A stretch of 64,000 nucleotides of DNA from Synoicihabitans lomoniglobus. Lineage in GTDB: Bacteria > Verrucomicrobiota > Verrucomicrobiia > Opitutales > Opitutaceae. Both the position numbers and the translations under genes were made by a program. The stretch spans positions 5,079,501 to 5,143,500 of the forward strand of contig NZ_CP119075.1 of assembly GCF_029023725.1 (NCBI RefSeq), in the 5' to 3' direction. The notes beneath the pieces were generated by a model, which was given only the letters and a program-made list of their open reading frames with translations, was not told the origin of the DNA and ran no database searches. Shown one piece after another: positions 12,744 through 20,761 of this stretch (position 1 is its first letter; every line of letters starts with the position of its first letter).

Positions 12744-13757
12744 TCACTCTCGCGCTGAGAGCAGCAGAAAGCCCATGTCGTTGGGCAGAGATCCGTCGAT
12801 GCCGCCGTCATGCCATGTGGCCCCGTTGTCTTCGGTGAAGACGGCGCCTTCTTCGAAAGTGCCAGCCCACAGCCGTCCGGAGTGCGTGGGGTCAAAGACG
12901 AGTGTGAGCACGTTGGCGCTGGGCAAACCGGCGGCGCGATTTTGCCAGGTTTTGCCGCCATCGGTGGAGAGTAAGACGCCGATGTCCCAGCCACCGATCG
13001 CAAGACGTTGGCCGTCGGTCGGATCCACTGCGACGGCGTAAACGTTGGCGGCTTCTGCCGCTGGCGCGGTCGGTTGCCAAGACTTGCCGCCGTTGGTCGA
13101 GAGCCATGCGCCGCGACCTTCGGTGCCGGTGAGCCAGACCTTGGGCGCGCTCACGCCGTGGCGCACGCGCAGGATGTTGACGGCAGGGATGTCTTTTTCC
13201 CGCTTCCACGATTTGGCTCCGTTGGTCGTGACATGCAGACCGGCGGACGTGCCGAGGAAGAGTCGCTGGGGATTGAGCGGGTCCATCGCAATGGTGCGGT
13301 TGAACCGCTCGGCGAGACCGTTTTCGACGAACGTCCAGGTGTCGCCGCCATCGGTCGAGCACCACGGACCCCAGCCGGTCGCGGCGTAGAGCGTGTTGCC
13401 GTCGGTCGGGTCGATCACGATGCCGTAGACGTCGCTGATCTGCCAGCCGGTAACCATGCGCCAGGTCGCGCCGCCATCGAGGCTGCGCACGATGCCGTTG
13501 CCGCAGGATAGGAAGATGCGGTCGGTATCGGACGGATCAACCGCGGCGCTGTTGACCGCTTGGATCTTGGGGCCGAATGACGTCCAGCCCGTGTCGGGCA
13601 TGCGCACGAAGATGCCGGCATCCGTGGGAATGGAGGAATTGCGCTGCGCTTTGGTGAAGGCGGCGGCGACGAACAGGTGCGGTTCGGATGTGGTGGCAAA
13701 AGTCGTGCCGACAGTGAGCAGACCGATGGCGTAACGGAGAAGTATAGATAAGTTCAT
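12744..13757 (-). CDS. Secreted Asp-box (sortilin/VPS10-like) beta-propeller protein
   Basis: The 337-residue protein begins with a signal peptide (ILLRYAIGLLTVGTTFATT) and carries repeated Asp-boxes: SLDGGATW, STDGGDTW, STNGGKSW, STDGGKTW and TEDNGATW, interspersed with 'AVDPTD...L' strands. This is a WD-like propeller of the sortilin/BNR type found in secreted glycan-binding and photosynthesis-associated proteins; no catalytic site is visible. Its ATG (13755-13757) overlaps the stop of the upstream gene in an ATGA tetranucleotide, so the two are probably translated together and act together outside the cytoplasm. Confidence 0.85.
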   Translation of the reverse strand: MNLSILLRYAIGLLTVGTTFATTSEPHLFVAAAFTKAQRNSSIPTDAGIFVRMPDTGWTSFGPKIQAVNSAAVDPSDTDRIFLSCGNGIVRSLDGGATWRMVTGWQISDVYGIVIDPTDGNTLYAATGWGPWCSTDGGDTWTFVENGLAERFNRTIAMDPLNPQRLFLGTSAGLHVTTNGAKSWKREKDIPAVNILRVRHGVSAPKVWLTGTEGRGAWLSTNGGKSWQPTAPAAEAANVYAVAVDPTDGQRLAIGGWDIGVLLSTDGGKTWQNRAAGLPSANVLTLVFDPTHSGRLWAGTFEEGAVFTEDNGATWHDGGIDGSLPNDMGFLLLSARE

Positions 13758-15694
13758 CGGGAGGACGGGCTGATCCGGGTGGTCACTTGGGTGGCCTTGA
13801 AATCGAGGTGGCGGGACTCTTGGTCGTGCCGCATGAGTAGTTCGTTGCTGCCGCGGGCGGCGCGGGCGAATGGTCCGTCGAAGAGCGGCCAATGTTCATA
13901 GTCGAGGGCGTTGCCATTGACGGTTGGTCGCTCGCCGTAGGTGGCCTTCATGACGGTGCCGTCGAGTGTGGTGAAGCGCACGGTCGGGGTGGGCTCGAGA
14001 CCGAACTGCAGGGGCAACGCCCGCACGGCGGCCTGGAACGCGGCAAACGACGGGAAGTCGGCGGCGGAAGCGATCTGAGCGACGTATCCGTTTTTAGGAT
14101 TTTCACTCACGTAGATTTTGTGACCGGCGCCCCATTCGTCGTGGTTGGAGCTGATCCAGGCTCCTGCGCCGCCGGCCAGCAGGCCGGTCCAGTCCGAGGG
14201 CCGCCATTCCCCGGCCACGAATGGCCGGTAGGCGATGTAGGTCGGACCGCCGATGGCGAAAATCCAGCCGGACTCATCCTCGGTGACGGATTGCAGATCG
14301 CGGGAGAAGAAGGTGTTGAGGTGCTGGAAACTCGTGCCGGGTTCGATGTCGTAGAGGCCGATCACCGCGCCGTGATCCTGGAAAATCTGTTCATAGGGCG
14401 AGCCGCTCATGAGCTTGTCGGGAGAGTTGTAGTCGACCTTGGAGCGGGCAATGAGGTCGACCACGGTATCGGCGTCGGCGCCAAAATACATGGTGCCTTC
14501 CTCTGCTGAATAATGCGGATGCAACGCGAAGAACGTGTTGGAAATGCCGAGCGGTTTGGCTTCGTGCCATATCATGCTCCAGCTCTGTTGTTGGATGGGT
14601 TGGAGCAGGCCGCCCTGACTGGAACCGAGCAGGTAGTCGGGGGTGACGTAGCTGTATTTGTAAACCGGCACCGTCGAGTGATCCTCGACGTCGATGGCAT
14701 CGGGGCCGGCATGGCGCATGCGCCAGCGGGTGCGTTTCAACTCGCGGTGCACATAGGCGTCATCGCGATCGGTGGCGATGCGTTGCAGGATGGCCGGAGG
14801 TGACCAGCCGCTGAGCGCGACGATCAGCGCGGAGCCGTTGAGTTGGAGTTCGCCCTGACCCCACAAGAGCCAGGCGAGGGAAGTCGATGCGCCGAGGGCG
14901 GGCTGCATGGCGTGTTTCGGATAGATGCGGCTGTGCGCCCCGCCGTAGATGCCGCCGAGGTTTTCGACCGCGAAGTCGAGCAGTTCGTATTCGAGCATCA
15001 TCTCGGCCTGACGTTGGAGCTCGGGATCCTGACACCATGCGGTCAGCAAGGTGAGCGCGGACACGTAGGGATCGATGTAGTTGGGGGAGTCGTATTCGCC
15101 CCGGCCATAGGTCGTGGTGATCCGAATCCAATCCAGGATGTAGTCTTTGGCCTCGGCGCGGTTTTCGGCGGAGGACTTGCCGTTATACCATCCCTCGGGA
15201 CCGAGATCGGGCCATGTCTCGGCGGCGAGGTAGATGCTGGCGTAATACATGACCCAGTGGTTTTCGGTGTCGCCGCGGTAGGGGAAATACGTGCGCCAGG
15301 CCTCGCGAATCACGGCCCAGTCGTCGGCATCGAGGTGGGGAGCTCCGGCTTTCATCACCAGCACCATGGGATACATCCAGAACATGGCGCCGGTCGGTGC
15401 CTTGGTCAGTTCACGCAGGCGATGGCGCGCCCAGTCCAAATTGGTGCCCTGAGCCATGTTTACGGCCACAAAGGGCAGGCTGCCCCATTCGGGGTTGTCC
15501 GCTTCGGTGCGCGCAACATAGCGGTCGATAAACTCCAGTCTGCGGTCCTGAAAGGACGCGCCGATCTGGCCATCGCTGACGGCCGCGGGTGGAGGCACGG
15601 GATCGGTTTCGGCTGGGCTGGCCCCGACCAGAACCGAAGTCAGGCCGGAAAAACAAAGCACACGCACGAGTGACGAAAGGCTGACATTCATCAT
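13754..15694 (-). CDS. Secreted hypothetical protein, probable alpha/alpha-toroid fold
   Basis: A 646-residue protein with a signal peptide (VRVLCFSGLTSVLVGASPAE). The N-terminal two thirds are rich in Trp, Tyr and helix-forming stretches (FWMYPMVLVMKAGAPHL, NHWVMYYASIYLAAETWPDL, YIDPYVSALTLLTAW) as in alpha/alpha-toroid glycan lyases or hydrolases, and the C-terminal third appears beta-rich. I do not recognise a named family and cannot point to catalytic residues. It is translationally coupled to the Asp-box protein; together they suggest a secreted glycan-processing pair. Confidence 0.7.
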   Translation of the reverse strand: MMNVSLSSLVRVLCFSGLTSVLVGASPAETDPVPPPAAVSDGQIGASFQDRRLEFIDRYVARTEADNPEWGSLPFVAVNMAQGTNLDWARHRLRELTKAPTGAMFWMYPMVLVMKAGAPHLDADDWAVIREAWRTYFPYRGDTENHWVMYYASIYLAAETWPDLGPEGWYNGKSSAENRAEAKDYILDWIRITTTYGRGEYDSPNYIDPYVSALTLLTAWCQDPELQRQAEMMLEYELLDFAVENLGGIYGGAHSRIYPKHAMQPALGASTSLAWLLWGQGELQLNGSALIVALSGWSPPAILQRIATDRDDAYVHRELKRTRWRMRHAGPDAIDVEDHSTVPVYKYSYVTPDYLLGSSQGGLLQPIQQQSWSMIWHEAKPLGISNTFFALHPHYSAEEGTMYFGADADTVVDLIARSKVDYNSPDKLMSGSPYEQIFQDHGAVIGLYDIEPGTSFQHLNTFFSRDLQSVTEDESGWIFAIGGPTYIAYRPFVAGEWRPSDWTGLLAGGAGAWISSNHDEWGAGHKIYVSENPKNGYVAQIASAADFPSFAAFQAAVRALPLQFGLEPTPTVRFTTLDGTVMKATYGERPTVNGNALDYEHWPLFDGPFARAARGSNELLMRHDQESRHLDFKATQVTTRISPSSR

Positions 15695-15808
15695 GGCCGC
15701 GAACTTGTCGTCCGTCGCGGCGGAGGGGAAGTGAATGTGGTATGAAAATTAAATCACCCGGTCTCGGGCGCAGATTGACGCCGCCAAACTGCCTACTAGC
15801 TTCCGTTC

Positions 15809-17428
15809 ATGTCGAAAGCCAAGGCCAAGGTTAAAGCCAAAGTGAAAGTCCGTCGGGCAACCCGGAAGGACATTCCTGCGCTCATCAAACTCAACATCGC
15901 CGCGTATCCGGTTCTTGCCGACGACAACATCGTCTGGGGGGAAGCCCATCTCGCGAGCCACCTCCGGATCTTTCCGCAGGGACAATTCGTGGCCGAAGTG
16001 AGAGGCAAAATCGTGGGCGCGGCCGCGACACTGGTGGTGGATCTGGGGCCCGATGAGCTGCGCAACCACACCTGGTCGGGCATCACCGACAGCGGTTATT
16101 TTAACAACCACGACCTTGATGCCGACACGCTTTATGGCGCGGACATCTATGTGCATCCCGAAGCCCGCGGCTATGGCGTGGGGGCGGCACTCTATGAAGC
16201 GCGGCGCAAACTGTGTCGGAAACTCAACAAGCGTCGCATTCTCGCCGGCGGCCGACTCTGGAACTACAAGGACCACGCGGCCGACATGTCGCCGCAGGAG
16301 TATGCCGAGAAAGTGGCGGCGGGGGAATTGAAGGACCTCGTCCTGAGTTTCCAGATTCGCGAAGGCTTCGAGTTGCGGCGCGTGATGCCGAACTACCTGC
16401 ACGATCCCAACAGCCACAACCACGCGAGCCTGATCGAATGGTCGAACCCGGACTACAATCCCGAGAAGTCGGGCGCGCGCAAAGTGCGCGTGGCGTGCGT
16501 GCAGTATCAGATGCGCGAGCTCACGTCCTTCGCCGAGTTCGAGCGCCAGGTGGGTTACTTCGTCGATGTGGCCGCCGACAGCGACGCGGACTTTGTGCTC
16601 TTCCCGGAGCTGTTCACGGTGCAACTGCTCTCGATGACGAAAACCAAGTCGCCGCAGGAAGGCATTCGGCAATTGGCCAAGTATGCCCGCCGCGTCGTGA
16701 CGCTGTTGCGCAAACTCGCGATCAAGCACGGCGTCACCATCATCGGAGGCAGTCACCCGGCCAAGGTCGGCAAGGAAATGCGCAACATCTGCACGGTGTG
16801 CATGCCGGACGGCAGCATTGCCGAACAACACAAGCTCCACATCACGCCCAATGAGCGCAAGTGGTGGGGTATTTCCGGTGGCCATGCGTTGCCCGTGATC
16901 GAAACGCCCGCCGCCAAAATCGGCGTGTTGATTTGCTACGATTCCGAGTTTCCGGAGGCCGCGCGTCATCTCGCCGATCAAGGCGCCGAGATCATCTTCG
17001 TGCCCTTCTGCACCAACGATCGCCAAGGTTACCTGCGGGTGCGTATCTGCTCCGCGGCCCGCGCGGTGGAAAACCAGGTCTACGTCGCGCTCGCCGGCAA
17101 TGTGGGCAATTTGCCCGACGTTGAAAACATGGATGTGCAATACGGGCAGGCCGCGATCTTCACGCCGTCCGATTTCATGTTCTCGCGCGACGGCATCGCG
17201 GCCGAGGCCGACTCCAACGAGGAAACGGTGCTCATCTGTGATCTCGATCTCGACGACCTGCACGAAGCCCGCGCCATGGGCACGGTGACCCCGCGCATTG
17301 ATCGTCGCGAAGACCTCTTTCAACTTCACGCCAGCGTGGCGGCACCGTTGCCACCGGCGGTCGATCCGATCGGTCCGCTTGGCACCCAGCGCGATTGGAG
17401 CGTGGAGATTAACCCCGAGGGCGGCTGA
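15809..17428 (+). CDS. Bifunctional GNAT acetyltransferase / carbon-nitrogen hydrolase
   Basis: A 539-residue fusion. After a Lys-rich start (MSKAKAKVKAKVKVRRAT), residues about 15-205 form a GNAT domain with the acetyl-CoA loop region VHPEARGYGVGAALYEARR. Residues about 225-515 are a nitrilase-superfamily domain with the Glu-Lys-Cys triad at E267 (LFPELF), K342 (EQHKLH) and C376 (LICYDSEFPE). The fused family is known in many bacteria, but its substrate is not established; an amidase acting on an N-acylated amine is a reasonable guess. It is divergent from the secreted pair at 13754-15694. Confidence 0.92.
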   Translation: MSKAKAKVKAKVKVRRATRKDIPALIKLNIAAYPVLADDNIVWGEAHLASHLRIFPQGQFVAEVRGKIVGAAATLVVDLGPDELRNHTWSGITDSGYFNNHDLDADTLYGADIYVHPEARGYGVGAALYEARRKLCRKLNKRRILAGGRLWNYKDHAADMSPQEYAEKVAAGELKDLVLSFQIREGFELRRVMPNYLHDPNSHNHASLIEWSNPDYNPEKSGARKVRVACVQYQMRELTSFAEFERQVGYFVDVAADSDADFVLFPELFTVQLLSMTKTKSPQEGIRQLAKYARRVVTLLRKLAIKHGVTIIGGSHPAKVGKEMRNICTVCMPDGSIAEQHKLHITPNERKWWGISGGHALPVIETPAAKIGVLICYDSEFPEAARHLADQGAEIIFVPFCTNDRQGYLRVRICSAARAVENQVYVALAGNVGNLPDVENMDVQYGQAAIFTPSDFMFSRDGIAAEADSNEETVLICDLDLDDLHEARAMGTVTPRIDRREDLFQLHASVAAPLPPAVDPIGPLGTQRDWSVEINPEGG

Positions 17429-17486
17429 GCTCTCGTTTGCGCAAGCGCTTGCCAAACTCGTTATCGCGGTTTCCGCTCCGCCCATC

Positions 17487-17858
17487 ATGGTAAAAGGTCA
17501 ACGCGTCGTCTGTATCAACGACACTTTCCCGGATATGATTCGGGCGATCTACAAACAGCTCCCCACCAAAGGGGAGACCTACACCATTCGGGAGGTTTTT
17601 CTCGGTCGTGAAAAAGTTGTCAAAGGTGGCGACTCCGCGACGGTGGGTCTGCTTTTGGCGGAGATCAACAATCCGCCCGATCCCTTTCATGCCGAGAAAC
17701 AAGAACTCGGTTTTTCCTCCGAACGCTTTGCCCCGTTGGAAGAATTGCCCCCGGAAGAAGCCTACGCGGAAGCCGAAGGTGAGTTCGAATTGGTGGGCCC
17801 GGGCGGCGGCGATGGCGGCGACCCCGGCAAGGCGCCGTTGAAGTGGGATTTGAACTGA
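17487..17858 (+). CDS. Small conserved hypothetical protein with SH3-like N-terminus
   Basis: The protein has 123 residues. Its start (KGQRVVCINDTFP, KGETYTIREVFLG) resembles the small SH3-like barrels found in phage and bacterial hypothetical proteins. The C-terminal third is acidic and then glycine-rich (GPGGGDGGDPGK), probably disordered. I chose the internal ATG at 17487 because everything upstream in the frame overlaps the GNAT-nitrilase gene. It follows that gene by 58 bases on the same strand. No function can be assigned. Confidence 0.6.
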   Translation: MVKGQRVVCINDTFPDMIRAIYKQLPTKGETYTIREVFLGREKVVKGGDSATVGLLLAEINNPPDPFHAEKQELGFSSERFAPLEELPPEEAYAEAEGEFELVGPGGGDGGDPGKAPLKWDLN

Positions 17859-17978
17859 CGCGACCTGGAACGGTCGGCGGGCGTTTCCGAAACAGGTCGG
17901 CCGCGAGTTTACTCGCGCTCATCCAGTGGTGCGCATCTCACGCGGCGCGCGGCACACGGGTCCCTTTCGAGTGGGCAC

Positions 17979-18010
17979 AAAAAAGCAGCCGCCCTCGAGG
18001 GGCGGCTGCT
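17979..18010 (-). terminator. Rho-independent terminator of the histone-like gene
   Basis: Read on the minus strand, AGCAGCCGCC (complement of 18001-18010) pairs with GGCGGCTGCT (complement of 17984-17993) and a run of T (complement of the A run from 17979) follows. It sits 28 bases past the stop of the Lys/Ala-rich gene. Confidence 0.8.
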
Positions 18011-18037
18011 TAGGATGTTAGTCGGGTGAAGCCAGAC

Positions 18038-18268
18038 TTACTTCTTCTTGGCGGCGGCCTTCTTGGCCGGAGCCTTCTTAGCCGGGGCCTTTTTGGCGGG
18101 GGCTTTTTTCACTGCCTTCTTGGCAGCTTTTTTAGCCGGAGCCTTTTTGGCCGGAGCCTTCTTCACCGCTTTTTTAGCGGCTTTTTTGGCTGGGGCTTTT
18201 TTAGCCGGAGCCTTTTTAGCGGGTGCTTTTTTAGCAGCCTTCTTCACCGTCTTTTTGGCTTTAGCCAT
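18038..18268 (-). CDS. Histone H1-like Lys/Ala/Pro repeat DNA-binding protein
   Basis: All 76 residues are built from Ala, Lys, Pro and Val in reiterated [12 protein letters not shown] and AKKAVKK units after a short MAKAKKTV start, like the C-terminal tail of eukaryotic H1 and bacterial AlgP/Hc1-type proteins. It should bind DNA or RNA without sequence preference and may compact the nucleoid. It has its own terminator and a 260-bp upstream region shared with the divergent gene at 18532. The DNA repeats make length changes by slippage likely, so copy number may differ between strains. Confidence 0.85.
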   Translation of the reverse strand: MAKAKKTVKKAAKKAPAKKAPAKKAPAKKAAKKAVKKAPAKKAPAKKAAKKAVKKAPAKKAPAKKAPAKKAAAKKK

Positions 18269-18531
18269 AGCAGTTTCCTTTGGGGATCGTTGTGTTGGTT
18301 CTGATCATTCGTTCATGAGTTTTTCAGGCTCACAAACACTTGGCGCAACGTGCGCCGCGTGGCCTGAGCATCAAACACTTGTTACCAATTGCAAGTATCC
18401 AGTGATAGTTGCTTGCAGATTTCTAAACGGCGTTTATCGCCCCTTTTTTGAACCATATCCGTAATGTGGATACTAAGTTTGCATGGTGCTGCGGACTTGC
18501 GCGACGCGAGGGAATCGTCTTCACGTCAATC

Positions 18532-18954
18532 ATGACAATCGCAGAAGCCCGCCCCTTGATTTCGCGTTGCGCCGAACGGATGGATGCCCTGAGCGGTGAC
18601 CGGGTTTTTGACGAGTGGGCCATCATCACGCTGACGCAGGGAGGAGCAAAGCTCGTCGCGTATCAGGGCCCGCGCGTGGAAAAATTTCGCAGTCGTTTCA
18701 ATGCGGACATTCGCCCACTGCAGGTCGAACTCGAGGGACGCAAACTGGAGGTCGGCGAGTTTGCCTTTGTGCCTGATGCGGCGGGCACGGCCTACGATGC
18801 GTGTGTGCGGATTGGTCCGCAGGCGTATTTGTGGTGGAACAACACTGATGCGACCATGGCGGATATCAGGGCCCGGGGATCGTGGATGCCCGCGCAGAAA
18901 GTATTCGCCGATTTGTGCGAGTTGTTTCGGCGCGATGCGTGCATCGCGGAGTGA
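18532..18954 (+). CDS. Conserved hypothetical protein
   Basis: This 140-residue soluble protein starts MTIAEARPLISRCAERMD and contains a strand-rich middle (DEWAIITLTQGGAKLVAYQGPR, REF residues shared with no family I recognise) and a 'YLWWNNT' stretch near the C-terminus. The mixed alpha/beta pattern could be a roadblock-like fold, but this is a guess. I chose the ATG at 18532 over an in-frame upstream TTG at 18448 because the helix pattern begins there. It ends 8 bases before the convergent exchanger gene. Confidence 0.55.
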   Translation: MTIAEARPLISRCAERMDALSGDRVFDEWAIITLTQGGAKLVAYQGPRVEKFRSRFNADIRPLQVELEGRKLEVGEFAFVPDAAGTAYDACVRIGPQAYLWWNNTDATMADIRARGSWMPAQKVFADLCELFRRDACIAE

Positions 18955-18962
18955 TCAGAAAA

Positions 18963-19952
18963 TCACTGCAGCAGTCCGGTATAAACGAACCAACCGTAGG
19001 CTGCGACCAACGCCCCCGCGATTGGTCGCGGCAGGCGGCCGGTGGTGAGCAGGCAAACCGCGTGCACGAGCACGGCGCCGCCCAGCACCGCGATGGCGGG
19101 CAGAAAAAAGGCCGGCAGGGGCACGGGCCGCATCACGGCAAACACTCCCAGGCACAGCGGAATGCAGATGTGTCCATCCCCGATCTGGGAGCTGTAGACA
19201 ATGTCGGCCCGCTTTCTCCAAGCATAGTAAAACGCCAACAGCGCGTTGGGCAGGACGAGCAACCAGCCGGTGATCCAGCCGAGATGCTCGGCGCGGAAGA
19301 ATCCGGTTTCGAGCGCGCTGAGGTGGACGACCAAACCGTCCAGACTTTCGTAGATCGCCCAACCCCCGAGAGCGATGAGGACCAGGTCGAGATAGAATGC
19401 CCCGCCGAATCCCGCGGACCGTTGCACGTTGTGTTTGAGCACGTCGAAAACCTGGAAGCATTGCCAAAACAGGAAGACGCCGATGAGCGCGAAACCATCA
19501 CCGCGATCGAGCGTGCCGTCGCGACCGAGCGCCCAGGTGAGACCGGTGAAAAATACCACGGCGGCGAGCGTGAGCAGCAACGCGAGGCGGCTGAGTTGCT
19601 GGTGGCGACGATCCGCCTTGGCCTTGCCGCGCGTCGTCACCACCTGCAGCGGCCACAGCAGGGCGGGCAGTCCGAGCAGTAGGGTGAGGTTGGTGACATT
19701 GTTGACGAGACTGTTGACCATGATCTCAACCGGCGCGCCCTGATCTCGCCAGAGGATGAAAACGAAGATGAGGTTACCGAGTCCGGAGCAGTAGGGCACC
19801 ACGAGCGTGCCGAGTGCGGTGCCTTCCAAGCCGTGGCGTAACATGGCTTCGAGCCGCCAAATCATGAGCCACGAAGCCAACAAAAAAATCACCGTGAAGG
19901 TGACCGGATGGACGATGTCCATTTGTTCGAGGAAGTCGCGGAGCGGATGCAC
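18963..19952 (-). CDS. Sodium/calcium exchanger-like (CaCA) membrane protein
   Basis: A 329-residue protein with about ten membrane segments in two halves. The first alpha-repeat-like stretch is PYCSGLGNLIFVF ... VNSLVNNVTNLTLLLG, comparable to the 'GS.i.N..lvlG' of CaCA exchangers. The second is LPNALLAFYYAWRKRADIVY followed by SQIGDGHICIPLCLG. The acidic residue usual in the first alpha repeat is replaced in this reading (VEIMVNS), so ion specificity is open and calcium transport is not certain. It stands alone, convergent with 18532. Confidence 0.7.
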   Translation of the reverse strand: MHPLRDFLEQMDIVHPVTFTVIFLLASWLMIWRLEAMLRHGLEGTALGTLVVPYCSGLGNLIFVFILWRDQGAPVEIMVNSLVNNVTNLTLLLGLPALLWPLQVVTTRGKAKADRRHQQLSRLALLLTLAAVVFFTGLTWALGRDGTLDRGDGFALIGVFLFWQCFQVFDVLKHNVQRSAGFGGAFYLDLVLIALGGWAIYESLDGLVVHLSALETGFFRAEHLGWITGWLLVLPNALLAFYYAWRKRADIVYSSQIGDGHICIPLCLGVFAVMRPVPLPAFFLPAIAVLGGAVLVHAVCLLTTGRLPRPIAGALVAAYGWFVYTGLLQ

Positions 19953-20033
19953 TAAAATTTAGGCGAAGGTGTGGTGATCACATCGGGTGGGGCGCGAAAC
20001 CGGCGACGTCGTTTCGCGTTTCGAAGTCAGGTC

Positions 20034-20750
20034 TCACCGCCGCTCGTTCCATTCCGGGGAGGCATAGTTTTCCGCGAGGGCATCGATGGAGTCGTCCCAC
20101 AACTCGGGCCAGCCGGGATGGGTGACCTCGAGCCCGAGCATGGAGGCCAATGCACGGGGGAAAGCTTCGGCCAGGGCGTCGTCATCCGGCCGACCGAGTT
20201 CGGCTCGGCTGAGCGAACCTTGGAAAAGCAGGCCGCGTTTGCTGCGTTTTTGCGCCGCCCCGGCGATCTTGCGGCCGGTGGTGGCGTGGACCACATCGAA
20301 GCGTTCCGCGCGGTCGAAACACACGCCGGGTCCGACGGGGGCGCAAGCGGGGTCGGGGTCACAGCTTTCCTTGAGCCGGGCGTCGGTGCCGAGGCCTTGC
20401 AGCGTGGTGGCCAACACCCGGTGCACGGCCTCGTAGCTCGCGACCGCGCGATCGGCGAAGAGCGGATGGCCGGGTGGAATGACGAGTGCATACGTCCAAT
20501 CGTTGCGATGGTCGACGATGCCTCCGCCGGTCGGTCGGCGGCAGAGTTCGGCGTCGGCTCCATCATGGCCGATCTGCTCACGCACCCAGGCGATTTTTTG
20601 GCTGTAGCCAAAGGTGAAGGCGGGGCGTTGCCACCCGTAGGATCGGAATCGGGCGTGGGCGGGCGTGGGATAATGCTGCAGCATCAGAAAATCCGTCGCC
20701 ATGTTGGTGGCGGCGGAATCGGTGCGCGCGGGAAGGAAATCGAACGACAT
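20034..20750 (-). CDS. Lipoate-protein ligase family protein
   Basis: A 238-residue biotin/lipoate ligase fold. The lipoyl-AMP site motifs are visible: RRPTGGGIVDH near residues 70-80 and the lysine loop GRKIAGAAQKRSKRGLLFQGS near 158-178. Members attach lipoate or octanoate to lipoyl domains of 2-oxoacid dehydrogenases or the glycine cleavage H protein. It lacks the C-terminal accessory domain of E. coli LplA, so it may be an LplA-like ligase or an octanoyl transferase (LipM type). It is divergent from the kinase at 20762 with only 11 bases between the starts. Confidence 0.85.
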   Translation of the reverse strand: MSFDFLPARTDSAATNMATDFLMLQHYPTPAHARFRSYGWQRPAFTFGYSQKIAWVREQIGHDGADAELCRRPTGGGIVDHRNDWTYALVIPPGHPLFADRAVASYEAVHRVLATTLQGLGTDARLKESCDPDPACAPVGPGVCFDRAERFDVVHATTGRKIAGAAQKRSKRGLLFQGSLSRAELGRPDDDALAEAFPRALASMLGLEVTHPGWPELWDDSIDALAENYASPEWNERR

Positions 20751-20761
20751 GGCAGGTCGTT

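Noticed and set aside
15749..17488. 579-codon minus-strand frame opposite the GNAT-nitrilase gene
   Set aside because: Shadow frame; His/Arg/Val-rich without domain pattern, and the plus strand keeps all catalytic residues.
18048..18464. Plus-strand frame coding a hydrophobic [12 protein letters not shown] repeat protein
   Set aside because: It is the antisense reading of the Lys/Ala repeat gene; the sense gene has a typical start and a terminator on its own side.
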